Source: UBA5336 sp038526245 (lineage in GTDB: Bacteria > Pseudomonadota > Alphaproteobacteria > Caulobacterales > Hyphomonadaceae). From it: a stretch of DNA of 64,000 nucleotides. Of the stretch, positions 27,812-36,806 are shown in pieces. The notes beneath the pieces were generated by a model. The model was given only the letters and a program-made list of their open reading frames with translations. It was not told the origin of the DNA and ran no database searches. The stretch covers positions 1 through 64,000 of the forward strand of contig JBCBGZ010000009.1 of NCBI GenBank assembly GCA_038526245.1, given 5' to 3'. The stretch's first letter is position 1. Every line of letters starts with the position of its first letter. Both the position numbers and the translations under genes were made by a program.

Positions 27812-28741
27812 GTGGCCCAAAATCTCCAGGTGACTGCCCGCAGTGGGCTGAATATTCGACGTTTCCCCGTGGATACTGCAGATCGGCTCGCCGCAATGCC
27901 CCGCGGAATGGTCGTTGAACCCCTCGATCCGCTGGTGTGGAACGGTCGATGGCGCCGTATCCGGGCCACGTTTTCCACTAATGCGGTCGTAGAGGGATAC
28001 AGTGCGGTCGACTATCTGAGCCCCGTTGGAGTTTCTGCCTCGAACACGGTCCGTGTGGCACCGGTGACGGGAAACACCCATGCGGGGGGCAGCGCGGCAA
28101 CGAACACTCAACCGACACCGTCACGCCCTGTGCCGCCGCCCCCTAGCCGCAAGGATCTTGTCCGCCGCGCCGTGCCAGCCTCCCTCGTGGCAGGCCTTTT
28201 CCACCATTCCGTTGCCGATAATGTTGAACGCTATCTGCCGCTGGTCCTCGATGCCATGCGCGAGGCTGAATTGGACGATTGGCCCCACATCATAACAGCC
28301 CTGGGCACGATCAAGGCTGAGACCGCCGGGTTTGATCCCATCGCGGAGTACGAGTCCCAGTACAATACCGAGCCGGAAGGGCGCCCCTTCGGAAAGTATG
28401 ATTTCCGCACAGACATCGGCAACAATGCCGAAGGAGACGGCTATAAGTATCGTGGACGCGGCTTCGTCCAACTCACCGGCAAGGACAATTACCGGCGCTA
28501 TGGCGAGCGCCTCGGCATCGACTTGGTCAACGATCCGGACCAAGCGCTGCAACCTGATATCGCAGCGCGGATCCTCGCGACCTTTATGCAGGATCAGAAA
28601 GACCGGATTGCACAGGCCTGGGCGTCTGAAGACTGGGCGGACGCGCGCAAGGCTGTAAATGGCGGTCGCCACGGCCTTGAGGCATTTGAGAAAACCGTAA
28701 AGGCAGCACGCACGATTTTCGATTGGTCAAAGCCGATCTGA
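27812..28741 (+). CDS. Leaderless SH3-like plus GH19 chitinase/endolysin-like protein
   Basis: The protein has 309 residues from GTG 27812, preceded by AGGGGA at 5 nt. Residues 5-70 resemble a bacterial SH3 domain (VTARSGLNIRRFP, EGYSAVDYL). A Pro-rich linker follows (about 95-113), then a GH19 lysozyme-like domain with the catalytic Glu at 170 (TIKAETAGF) and the family signature YRGRGFVQLTGKDNY. GH19 enzymes of this type cleave chitin or peptidoglycan. No signal peptide is present, as in phage endolysins, but no phage genes surround it. It is divergent from the five-gene membrane cluster. Confidence 0.8.
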   Translation: MAQNLQVTARSGLNIRRFPVDTADRLAAMPRGMVVEPLDPLVWNGRWRRIRATFSTNAVVEGYSAVDYLSPVGVSASNTVRVAPVTGNTHAGGSAATNTQPTPSRPVPPPPSRKDLVRRAVPASLVAGLFHHSVADNVERYLPLVLDAMREAELDDWPHIITALGTIKAETAGFDPIAEYESQYNTEPEGRPFGKYDFRTDIGNNAEGDGYKYRGRGFVQLTGKDNYRRYGERLGIDLVNDPDQALQPDIAARILATFMQDQKDRIAQAWASEDWADARKAVNGGRHGLEAFEKTVKAARTIFDWSKPI

Positions 28742-28836
28742 CTCGATCCCTGGCGCAGTTCGCCCCAGGATCAACGCGCCCCCGCCCCAGCCATGCCCCA
28801 TTCAGACGGGAAAGTCTCCGAAACAGGGAGACGCCC

Positions 28837-29568
28837 ATGAAACGCACGCTGATTTCCATCGCCGCCGCCTTATTGCCCGCCACGCTGGCCGGCGCTGCGC
28901 CATTCGAAGAAGGGGACACACACATGCACTCATACATCTTGCTCGACCGCACAGGCTCCATGTCCAGCATCTGGGACGAAGCGCTGACCTCCGTGAACGC
29001 CTATGCAAAAACTGTGGGCGAAGAGCGCGAAGGCGAGGCGCCCGATACGCTCAACACAGAAATCACGCTCGCAGTCTTCGACCACCAGGGCGGGCTGCAG
29101 TACGATGTTCTCCGCCGCAAGAGCGATGCCGACAGCTGGCAGGCCGTCACCTCGGACGAGGCCAGCCCGCGCGGAATGACGCCGCTGTTCGACGCCATTG
29201 GCCGGACTGTTTCCATGGCCGAGGCCGACAATCCTGAGCGCGCCGTCATCGTCATCATGACCGATGGCCACGAAAACGCCTCGCAGGAATTCACCAAGGA
29301 CACCGCCCGCGCTGCGCTGGACCGCGCCCGCGCCAAGGGCTGGGAAGTCATTTTTCTGGGGGCCGATTTCGGCCAGTTTGGCGACGCAGAAGGTGTTGGC
29401 ATGGCCCAGAGCAAGGTGATGGGCATGAGCGCTGGCACCATGCAGGAATCCATGCAACGGCTGGCCACCAAGGCCCGCGACTACGGCACCGGCGAAGAAG
29501 CCGAGGTGAACTTCAACGACGAAGACCGCGCCATCGCTCGCGAAAACGATGTGAAAGGCGAACGGTAA
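28837..29568 (+). CDS. Exported von Willebrand factor A domain protein
   Basis: The protein has 243 residues from ATG 28837 after AGGGAG. A Sec signal (MKRTLISIAAALLPATLAGA) leads into a single VWA domain with a MIDAS-like DRTGSMSS, a threonine loop at RGMTPLFDAIG and the Asp strand in VIVIMTDGHENAS. The metal site should bind Mg2+ and a protein partner. It lies 95 nt after the GH19 gene, so it may share its promoter. An internal Met (HMHSYILLDRTG) is where leaderless VWA relatives would start. Confidence 0.82.
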   Translation: MKRTLISIAAALLPATLAGAAPFEEGDTHMHSYILLDRTGSMSSIWDEALTSVNAYAKTVGEEREGEAPDTLNTEITLAVFDHQGGLQYDVLRRKSDADSWQAVTSDEASPRGMTPLFDAIGRTVSMAEADNPERAVIVIMTDGHENASQEFTKDTARAALDRARAKGWEVIFLGADFGQFGDAEGVGMAQSKVMGMSAGTMQESMQRLATKARDYGTGEEAEVNFNDEDRAIARENDVKGER

Positions 29569-29590
29569 GGCTGCTTTAAGTCGATAGTAC

Positions 29591-30763
29591 TCACGGGGCC
29601 TGCCAGAGTATTTCATTCACGGAGACGAAACGCGCCAGGCGGGCCAACTCCGACTGGAGCTTGGCAATCCGAGCGTTGGTCCACTCCACGCCCGGTTCTG
29701 GCCAGACGTTCAAGATGGTGAGCTGATCGGCCCTGCGATCGGCCTTAACCTCAATGCGCCCCACAAAGCGGTCTCCTTCCAGCAACGGTTAGACATAGTA
29801 GCCCCAGCGGCGTTTGGCAGCCGGCACAAACATCTCAACGGTGTACTGATATTCGAAAAGACGCTGAAGCCGGTTTCGGTCGCGAATGACGGGATCGAAT
29901 GGGTTCAAGATGCGCAAACGGCTCGTGGGAACGGGCAACGCTTGCAGCCGGACTTCGATATCCCCGGGCGCGACCGCGGGACGCCAACTTCCATCGGCGC
30001 ACTCGATCTCAACCGGGACAAGCTCGTGCGCTCTGCCCGCGACCCAGTTCCTGGCTTCGCTATTGCTGACGGCGTTCCAAAATCTCTGAATGTCACCTTC
30101 AGTTCCAAATGCGAGACGCTCGAGAGCAGACTGGCAAAGCCATGAGAGCTGATCCCCATCAGAAACGCTTTGGTCACGATACGGCTTTGGGATCACGCGC
30201 TCGCTGAGATCATAGAACTTGGTGAAGTTCTCGCGATGTGCCGTTGAGAGTTCCCCAGCGTACCACATGTAGTCGAGGGCTAGCTTATGGGGCGGTCGGG
30301 ACCACATCGCCTTCTCGCCTTTGATCTTGGAATCGAATGCTTTGGTGCAGAGGGGACCTTCTGCCTGAATTCGCGCCTTTATCGCATTGCGACCATCGCT
30401 TTCGAGCATGCCGCGATGCCATTCCCAACTGCGAACCTTATTCTCCAGGCGCCGGAACTGGCGAGTCCACAAGGGGTAGAAATCCATCGGGATAACCGAT
30501 GCATCATGGGTGAAATGCTCGAATACGCGCCTATCCCGGCTCATATGCTTGCCCAACATCGGCTCGCGATAGTTCTGGTTGCGGCTCCACAAGATATGGT
30601 GATGAGCGCGCGATACGACGCGAATGGAATCGATTTGGACGAAACCCAGCCGCTCTATCATCGCATCGAGATTGATCGGGCCAGTCGGCGTCTCCGCCAA
30701 TCCTTGGGCGGACAGCCAAAGCCGACGCGCCAAACGATTGGATATGCGAAGCTTTGACGTCAA
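29591..30763 (-). pseudogene. YcaQ/AlkZ-type winged-helix DNA glycosylase gene interrupted by one stop codon
   Basis: The frame from 30763 codes an HTH_42 (YcaQ-like) protein (QIDSIRVVSRAHHHILWSR; DYMWYAGEL; LRILNPFDPVIRDRNRL) but stops at TAA 29791-29789 right after RRWGYYV. The same reading frame continues with PLLEGDRFVGRIEVKADR and ends at 29591, exactly the sequence expected next in this family. A single change (for example TTA to TAA) explains it. Relatives repair interstrand crosslinks and alkylated bases. It could be a true pseudogene, a sequencing error, or a protein lacking about 65 C-terminal residues. Confidence 0.8.
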
Positions 30764-30802
30764 CGCTGATGCATCACTCTAACTTGGCGTTGCCGAGTGT
30801 CC

Positions 30803-31339
30803 TCAGGTCTGCAGGCCCACCGCGTTTCGGAAGGTCTGCAGCAGGCTCAGTTGGTCGGCGTTGGGCAGACCCTCGGCTTCGCTGATGGCGACCAGCATGC
30901 CATCCAGATCAACGATTTCCTTGGGGCCGATGGCGTCCATTTCCATCAGTGTCTTGGCCATGCGGCTGACAACGGCGTCTGGCACGGGCGCTTCGCGCAA
31001 CACCCATTGGGCGTGGGCGATAAGGGCGTCGGCATCTTCCGCTTCAAGCTCGAAATCTGACACGATGATCTTTTCAATCTCTTCGCGGGTCTCGCGGCTG
31101 AAATCCCCGCCCGCGCGGGCCATTTCCACCATGAGGATTGTGGCTGCCTCGCGCGGATCATCCACCAGTTGCAGGCCGCTCTTTCCCATTTTGCGCTTGA
31201 AGGCGAAGCGGCGCGGCAGGTTGGCCGCCGTTTTGACGACGCCTTCGAGTTCCCGAGCGGCTTCAGCGGCGCGTTGGATACGCCATTGCCACACGCCGAT
31301 GGCGGTCACAACTGCAATCAAAAACCCGATTATGGCCAT
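30803..31339 (-). CDS. TerB-like domain protein with N-terminal membrane anchor
   Basis: The protein has 178 residues from ATG 31339, which follows AGAGGA. Residues 1-18 (MAIIGFLIAVVTAIGVW) form one membrane helix, then a basic stretch, then an all-helical TerB-like domain (EMARAGGDFSRETREEIEK, MAKTLMEMDAIG, DGMLVAISEAEG). TerB-like domains are associated with membrane stress and metal sensing, but the function here is unknown. It is a single gene. Confidence 0.65.
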   Translation of the reverse strand: MAIIGFLIAVVTAIGVWQWRIQRAAEAARELEGVVKTAANLPRRFAFKRKMGKSGLQLVDDPREAATILMVEMARAGGDFSRETREEIEKIIVSDFELEAEDADALIAHAQWVLREAPVPDAVVSRMAKTLMEMDAIGPKEIVDLDGMLVAISEAEGLPNADQLSLLQTFRNAVGLQT

Positions 31340-31383
31340 GGTGTCATGTCCTCTAGTCCCCGCGATCAGGTCATCAGGATAGG

Positions 31384-31419
31384 ACAAAACGAGACCCGCA
31401 GACAGGGGGTCTGCGGGTC
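31384..31419 (-). terminator. Rho-independent terminator after the PQQ dehydrogenase gene
   Basis: Perfect 11-base arms GACCCGCAGAC (31393-31403) and GTCTGCGGGTC (31409-31419) enclose a 5-nt loop. On the minus strand the hairpin is followed by TCGTTTTG. It lies about 40 nt past the dehydrogenase stop. Confidence 0.75.
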
Positions 31420-31457
31420 AAATGTATTAACGCGTTCAGTGAGTCAAACGCAGCAGC

Positions 31458-33650
31458 CTAGGGCTGGCCACCAGTCACCTCTGACGCATTTTGCGCATTA
31501 TGGGCCTGGCGAAGCACATAAGCGCGAATGGCCTCGCTTTCCTCGTCGCTGAGCACGTCCGAGAACGCCACCATTCCGTTCGACGCAAGGGTGCCTTCAT
31601 TGACAACGGCTGCCCAGGTTTCCGCATCGGCTGTAATTGGCGACCAGCGCAGATCCGGCAGCACACCGGAACTGATGGCAAGTTGCCCATGGCAGACCGC
31701 GCAGTTGCGGGCGAAGTGGACCGTGCCGGCCTGGACCATTTCCGGGCTGCCGAAGTCATCAGCCTTGGGCGTGCGCTCAATCATCGGCACGTCCGCGTCG
31801 GCGATGAGTTGGTTACCGCCAAGTTTGAAGGTGACCACCTTGCCCACGCTCGGAGGCACCGCTGCATCATAGGCGAGCCCGGCAGCGAGGGCATAGGCAG
31901 AGCCCCAGCCAGTGGTGATGGTGACATACTGTTCGCCATCGATTTCGAAAGTACCCGGCCCCGAATTGCCACCGGACTTCAGGTCATAGGACCAGAGTTT
32001 TGCTCCAGAAGCTGCATTGTAGGCCGCAAACTCACCGCCCAGCGTGCCCTGAAACACCAGATTTCCTGCCGTCGACAAAACCCCGCCATTCCAAGCATTG
32101 GCATGCTCGACGACCCAGCGAGGCTCACGAGCCACGACATCCCACGCAATCAGGCGTCCTTTCAGCGTAGACCGCAGGGCCTGCATTGTGCCGGGCGGAA
32201 GGTCTGGCACCGTGCCAGCGGAGAAGTCTGTGCCAGTATTCCATTTCGTGCGCTGCTCGGTAAAGCGGGGATCTTCCGCATAGGCCGCCGGGATTTCCTG
32301 GGCCGGGATATATGCCAGGCCATGGTCAGGATTGAACGCCATGGGGTGCCAGTTGTGGGCGCCGAGGGGGCCGGGCGTCTGGAAGAATGCGGCGCTGCCA
32401 TACCGCGCCTCGGGGTTTTCAAGCGGCCGGCCAGAGCTGTCGAGGCCCGTGGCCCAGTTCACCGGGACAAAAGCGTCGCCGGAGATGAACTCTCCCGTCG
32501 CAGCATCCACAACATAGAAAAACCCGTTCTTCGGGGCCTGCATCGCGACCCGGCGGATCGCGCCATCAGCGCCCAGCGGTAGGTCCGCCAGGATGATCGT
32601 CTGAGTGGCCGTGTAGTCCCAATTGTCGCCCGGCGTGGTCTGGAAGTGCCAGTTGTATTCGCCGGTATCCACGTCCACTGCCACTATGGAGGAAAGGAAC
32701 AGATTGTCTCCGCCCGACGGATCGCGGAAGGCCTGGTTCCAGGGCGATCCGTTGCCAACGCCGAAGATGATCTGGTCGTTGACATGATCATAGACGATTG
32801 AGTCCCAGACCGTGCCGCCGCCGCCATCGCTGGTCCAGGCTCCCTCATCGCCCCAGGAGTCGCTGGCCATCTCGGCGAAAATAGCGTCAGAGGCGGCGTT
32901 GTCAGGCTGCTTGTTCGGGTTCGGCACCGTGTAGAAGCGCCAGACGCGTTTTCCGGTGGATGCGTCATAGGCCGACAGGTACCCGCGGACACCAAGCTCG
33001 GCGCCACCATTGCCAATCAGAACCTTGCCATCGACCACGCGTGGCGCGCCGGTGATCGTGTAGGGCTTGGACTGGTCGACCGTCACAGTGCTCCAGACCA
33101 ATTCGCCGGTCTGGGCATCAAGCGCCTGCAAACGGCCATCGATGACGCCGACATAGACTTTGCCATCGTAGACAGCGACGCCCCGGTTCACGACATCGCA
33201 GCAGGCTTTTACGCCTACGGCACGGTCAACGTCGGGCTCATGGACCCAAAGCTCTTCGCCCGTCGCCGCATCCAGCGCATGGACAACCGACCAGGCGGAC
33301 GTGACATACATCACTCCGTCCACAACGATGGGCGTGCTTTCGACCCCGCGCGCTGTGCGCAGGTCATAGGTCCAGGCCACACCGAGCCGTTCCACCGTAT
33401 CCGTGTTCACTTTCTGCAAAAGCGAATGGCGCGTTTCGTCGTAATTCCCGCCATAGGTCAGCCATTCGTCAGGCCGTTCGTTCGCCGCGAGGATACGCGC
33501 GGTATCCACCGCAGCGAAGCTGCCGTCGGCTGTCGTGGTTTCAGCAGGTGCTTCGGTTTCGGCCACGTCATTCGTTGGTTCAGGCGGGCCACACGCCACC
33601 AGTCCGCAGGCCAAAACGCTCGATATCAACAAGGATCGCCACTGCGCCAT
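31458..33650 (-). CDS. PQQ-dependent quinohaemoprotein alcohol dehydrogenase, lipoprotein
   Basis: The protein has 730 residues. A lipobox signal (SSVLACGLVACGPPEP) is followed by an eight-bladed propeller domain with tryptophan-docking repeats (DAATGEELWVHE, DAQTGELVWS) and the adjacent Cys pair KACCDVV that binds near PQQ. The C-terminal domain carries one haem c site, CAVCHG, with a distal Met in NGMVAFSD. Type II alcohol dehydrogenases oxidise alcohols in the periplasm and pass electrons to cytochrome c. The Pro/Glu/Thr-rich linker after the lipid Cys tethers it. I did not see PQQ synthesis genes in the window. Confidence 0.9.
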   Translation of the reverse strand: MAQWRSLLISSVLACGLVACGPPEPTNDVAETEAPAETTTADGSFAAVDTARILAANERPDEWLTYGGNYDETRHSLLQKVNTDTVERLGVAWTYDLRTARGVESTPIVVDGVMYVTSAWSVVHALDAATGEELWVHEPDVDRAVGVKACCDVVNRGVAVYDGKVYVGVIDGRLQALDAQTGELVWSTVTVDQSKPYTITGAPRVVDGKVLIGNGGAELGVRGYLSAYDASTGKRVWRFYTVPNPNKQPDNAASDAIFAEMASDSWGDEGAWTSDGGGGTVWDSIVYDHVNDQIIFGVGNGSPWNQAFRDPSGGDNLFLSSIVAVDVDTGEYNWHFQTTPGDNWDYTATQTIILADLPLGADGAIRRVAMQAPKNGFFYVVDAATGEFISGDAFVPVNWATGLDSSGRPLENPEARYGSAAFFQTPGPLGAHNWHPMAFNPDHGLAYIPAQEIPAAYAEDPRFTEQRTKWNTGTDFSAGTVPDLPPGTMQALRSTLKGRLIAWDVVAREPRWVVEHANAWNGGVLSTAGNLVFQGTLGGEFAAYNAASGAKLWSYDLKSGGNSGPGTFEIDGEQYVTITTGWGSAYALAAGLAYDAAVPPSVGKVVTFKLGGNQLIADADVPMIERTPKADDFGSPEMVQAGTVHFARNCAVCHGQLAISSGVLPDLRWSPITADAETWAAVVNEGTLASNGMVAFSDVLSDEESEAIRAYVLRQAHNAQNASEVTGGQP

Positions 33651-33739
33651 ATCAAACTCCTCCCAGGGTTCGGCCTGTTGTCAGGCTCTTACGATAGAAG
33701 CTTACGGGAAACCGGCCCCGTGTCGAGGCAAACCCAGCG

Positions 33740-34618
33740 TTACCCCTGGGCTGCGGCGCGTAAATCTGCGCTCGCAGCATCCAGAGCGTGCGCGATTGCA
33801 TCTTGCCACGCGGCATAGGTGTCTGCCGACTGCGCTGCGGCCGGAAAAGTGATCGAACGGGAGGCATTCACCACCCCGCCCTCAAGCCCATCGGGACCTG
33901 GAACGAAGCCTGCCAACGCCGCCGCGGCGTCCGCGCCCTGGGCGCCATATCCCGGCACGAGAAACAACGCCGATGGCGCAATATCCCGCAAGGCGCGCGC
34001 TTCTTCCGGCCCGGTTGCGCCGGCCACAAACATCAAAGAGGACCAAGCCCCCTGCCCCCGCAGACGCGTTATTGCTGGGCTAAGCGCATGGCCGACTTCG
34101 CTCCAGAGAGATCGCTCGCCTATCGCCTTTGCCTGGAAATCCGCCGAACCGGGGTTAGACGTGCGCACCAGCACGGCCACACCTTTTCCGCTCGCTTCGG
34201 CAGCAGAAAGAAACGGTTCCAACGTGTCTAGGCCCATATACGGGTTTACGGTCACGCAATCGGCTGGAAACGGCGCATCTTCCGCTAAGTAAGCAGCGGC
34301 ATAGCCCTCGGCAGTCGAGCCGATATCGCCGCGTTTGGCATCTGCCAAAACCAGCATGTCTTGAGCCTTTGCACGCTCCATGACCGCCTGAAGCGCAGCC
34401 ATACCCTCCGGGCCATGGCGCTCGAACAAGCCCACTTGGGGCTTCACGATGGCTACCTTGCCGGCGCACGCATCTACGACCGCCATGCCCCATGCCGCGA
34501 TGCCCTGGGGCGTGTCGCCACCAAACAGCGCCGGAATGCGCCCGGCATGTGGATCAATCCCAACGCACAACGGGCCGAACTCGCGTGTGCGGGCGATAAG
34601 CGTATCAGCGAAATTCAC
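33740..34618 (-). CDS. pyrF: Orotidine 5'-phosphate decarboxylase, type 2
   Basis: The last step of UMP synthesis. The protein has 292 residues from GTG 34618, the longer type-2 form of PyrF. Substrate-binding and catalytic residues are visible in CVGIDPHAGR, IVKPQVGLFERHG and the Asp-Lys cluster LADAKRGDIGSTAEGY. GTG 34618 overlaps the stop of the protease gene upstream (GTGA) and gives the family start VNFADTLIAR. A GTG at 34633 would add five residues. Confidence 0.93.
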   Translation of the reverse strand: MNFADTLIARTREFGPLCVGIDPHAGRIPALFGGDTPQGIAAWGMAVVDACAGKVAIVKPQVGLFERHGPEGMAALQAVMERAKAQDMLVLADAKRGDIGSTAEGYAAAYLAEDAPFPADCVTVNPYMGLDTLEPFLSAAEASGKGVAVLVRTSNPGSADFQAKAIGERSLWSEVGHALSPAITRLRGQGAWSSLMFVAGATGPEEARALRDIAPSALFLVPGYGAQGADAAAALAGFVPGPDGLEGGVVNASRSITFPAAAQSADTYAAWQDAIAHALDAASADLRAAAQG

Positions 34619-35445
34619 GAAGAGACCTCGCACGCCACTTTCACAACTTGCAGGGAGTTGCGCGCAAGGTCTGCCTTTGCGCCATAGTCCGCTACGGTGA
34701 TGGGCTCGAGACGGGCGGGAAGATTGGTCTCGACATCTACTTCATCGAGAAAACGGCGGATCGACTCCGGGTCGGCGGTGTAAATCCGCCCGCGCCGGGG
34801 GCTTTCCGCAACAATGACGCCGCGCACCCGGCCTTCAGCATCAAATACAGGTCCACCACTGAGGCCTCCCAGGCCACCATTCAGGCCGCGAGTCCGGCCC
34901 ACCTCCGCCCAGGCCAGCACGGGCTCATCGGAGTGGCGCTCCCCCCGGCTCAACAGGCGCGAGCGGGCCAAGAGCCGAGAGGCGACCTCGCCCGGTCGAC
35001 CATTGGGATACCCCACATGAAAACCGTACTCCCCCACACGGAGGTCTTCGCCCAGATCAAGGGCGGCCGCGCGTGGGCTACGCCCTGTAGACAAGAGCGC
35101 CAGGTCACTGGTGTCTGAAACCCGCACCTCAGCCACAGGAACGTATCGGCGCGGCGCAACGAGGATCGAGACGCGGTCACAACCTTCCACCACATGGCGG
35201 GCTGTCAGCCAGTCTCCATTTCGATTGATAGCAAAAGCGCTGCCGAGCCCGTTCTGCGGTTCATCCACCTGAACCAGAACCCGCTCATCAAACACGGAGG
35301 CATTGGGCAACATGGGCCCGTCTTGCTCGAAATGGTCCGGCAAAGGTTCGGGCGCATCAGCGTTTTCCGTTCCCAATCCCGACAGCACCCAGAGAACGGT
35401 TCCCAGGACAAGGGCATAGAGAAGAATATCGAGCTGACGCACCAA
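34615..35445 (-). CDS. Membrane-anchored trypsin-like serine protease (S1C type, no PDZ)
   Basis: The protein has 276 residues. An N-terminal signal anchor (QLDILLYALVLGTVLWVLSG) is followed by a trypsin-like domain with the His in LTARHVVEG, the Asp in DTSDLALLST and the Ser in GGLSGGPVFD. The triad is intact. No PDZ domain is present, which makes it short for the DegS family. It is probably a periplasmic protease. It overlaps pyrF by 4 nt and lies 21 nt after the DUF350 gene. Confidence 0.82.
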   Translation of the reverse strand: MVRQLDILLYALVLGTVLWVLSGLGTENADAPEPLPDHFEQDGPMLPNASVFDERVLVQVDEPQNGLGSAFAINRNGDWLTARHVVEGCDRVSILVAPRRYVPVAEVRVSDTSDLALLSTGRSPRAAALDLGEDLRVGEYGFHVGYPNGRPGEVASRLLARSRLLSRGERHSDEPVLAWAEVGRTRGLNGGLGGLSGGPVFDAEGRVRGVIVAESPRRGRIYTADPESIRRFLDEVDVETNLPARLEPITVADYGAKADLARNSLQVVKVACEVSS

Positions 35446-35466
35446 AACTATCCTTTTCTGCCGCCC

Positions 35467-35907
35467 CTACCTGGCAAACAGATTGGGATCCCAAAGCCCG
35501 GTTGCCAGTATCAGGGCCGAGGCAATCTTTGTTCCGATAAGAACGATTGCCGCGCCTGCCTGATCTTCTTCGATCCGTCGCGGCAAATCCCGCAGCAGCA
35601 GATCTGTCACTCGGTAGGCGAGAAGCTGGAACAAGATTGCCACCGTACCCCAGATTAAAAACCCCTGCCATGTCAGCGCATTGGCAAGACAAGCAGAGAT
35701 GGGAATGGCCAATCCAATGACCGCGCCGGCCAGCGCGAGGCCCGCGGCGCCATTCTGATCTTTCACCAGGGCGAGCTCCCGCCACGGCGTCAGCTTGATG
35801 TAGATCGTGGTGGCCACGATCAGCATGCCAAACGCCATGCCGGTATGGATAAGAAAGTCGGGCAGGCCTGCCTGGAATGCCTCCAATGCTGCGAAGACGT
35901 CGTCCAT
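35467..35907 (-). CDS. DUF350 family inner-membrane protein
   Basis: The protein has 146 residues from ATG 35907 after AGGAG. Four helices are predicted (GMAFGMLIVATTIYI; LALAGAVIGLAIPIS; GFLIWGTVAILFQLLAY; AAIVLIGTKIASALILATG). The RVTDLLLRDLPRRIEE loop and overall layout fit DUF350, a family of unknown function. It is first in a likely three-gene unit with the protease and pyrF. Confidence 0.75.
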   Translation of the reverse strand: MDDVFAALEAFQAGLPDFLIHTGMAFGMLIVATTIYIKLTPWRELALVKDQNGAAGLALAGAVIGLAIPISACLANALTWQGFLIWGTVAILFQLLAYRVTDLLLRDLPRRIEEDQAGAAIVLIGTKIASALILATGLWDPNLFAR

Positions 35908-36015
35908 GCTCGCTCCTGTGATTGTTCGCCCGGCGCAAAGTGCTAGGGAAGGGCTCTGCACCGCCACACCCTGCCCTTATACGGGCGTTCACCTGCGCCT
36001 CAAGGAGATCAAAAC

Positions 36016-36798
36016 ATGCTCACTGGAAAAACTGCCCTCGTAACAGGCTCAACCAGCGGCATCGGTAAGGCCATCGCGACGCGATTTGCTTCAGATGGCG
36101 CCAATGTGGTGCTAAACGGGTTTGGAGATGCCGATGAAATCGAAGCTCTGCGTTCGAGCCTTGCAGAAAAACACGGGGTAAAGGTCGGCTACTCCGGCGC
36201 AGACCTGACGGACCCGGACGCCATTAAGGGTCTGATGGGCTATGTCGCGCGCGATTTTGGCGGCGCCGACATCGTCGTGAACAATGCGGGGGTTCAGCAT
36301 GTTGCGCCCGTGGAGGAATTTCCCGTCGCCCGCTGGGATCTTATCATTGCGCTGAACCTGACGGCGGCCTTCCACACCACGCGGATGGCCGTTCCGGGCA
36401 TGAAGGAGAAAGGCTGGGGCCGCATTATCAACACTGCCAGCGCCCACGCCCTGGTCGCCTCACCCTTCAAATCGGCCTACGTCGCCGCAAAGCACGGCAT
36501 TGCAGGGTTTACCAAGACCATCGCCCTTGAAGGCGCCCAATTCGGTGTGCGCTGCAACGCCATTTGCCCTGGATATGTCTACACGCCGCTCGTCGAAGGC
36601 CAGATCGCCGACACCGCCAAGGCGCGCGGTATGACTGAAGAGCAGGTGAAAAGTGACGTACTCCTCGCCGCCCAGCCCACGAAGGAATTCGTGACGCCAG
36701 AACAGGTCGGCGAGTTTGCCAGCTTCCTGTGTTCCGACGCCGCCAGCCAGATCAATGGGGCGATGCTGCAGATGGATGGCGGCTGGGTCGCGCAGTAA
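36016..36798 (+). CDS. 3-hydroxybutyrate dehydrogenase (SDR family)
   Basis: This NAD-dependent enzyme interconverts 3-hydroxybutyrate and acetoacetate, used in polyhydroxybutyrate turnover. Motifs are the NAD-binding TGSTSGIGKAIA, the NNAGVQHV tract, the catalytic Ser in NTASAHALVASP with YVAAKHG (Tyr, Lys), and CPGYVYTPLVEGQI, diagnostic for this subfamily. It has 260 residues. RBS AAGGAG lies upstream. No phasin or PHB depolymerase gene is adjacent. Confidence 0.92.
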   Translation: MLTGKTALVTGSTSGIGKAIATRFASDGANVVLNGFGDADEIEALRSSLAEKHGVKVGYSGADLTDPDAIKGLMGYVARDFGGADIVVNNAGVQHVAPVEEFPVARWDLIIALNLTAAFHTTRMAVPGMKEKGWGRIINTASAHALVASPFKSAYVAAKHGIAGFTKTIALEGAQFGVRCNAICPGYVYTPLVEGQIADTAKARGMTEEQVKSDVLLAAQPTKEFVTPEQVGEFASFLCSDAASQINGAMLQMDGGWVAQ

Positions 36799-36806
36799 TC
36801 GGGGCG

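Noticed and set aside
19084..28741. Calling the cluster a CBASS system
   Set aside because: No CD-NTase is present and the patatin is membrane-embedded, unlike CapV; the similarity is limited to the lipase fold.
28837..29568. Including the VWA gene in the divergent cluster
   Set aside because: It has its own ribosome site 95 nt after the GH19 gene and no sequence link to the five-gene unit beyond position.
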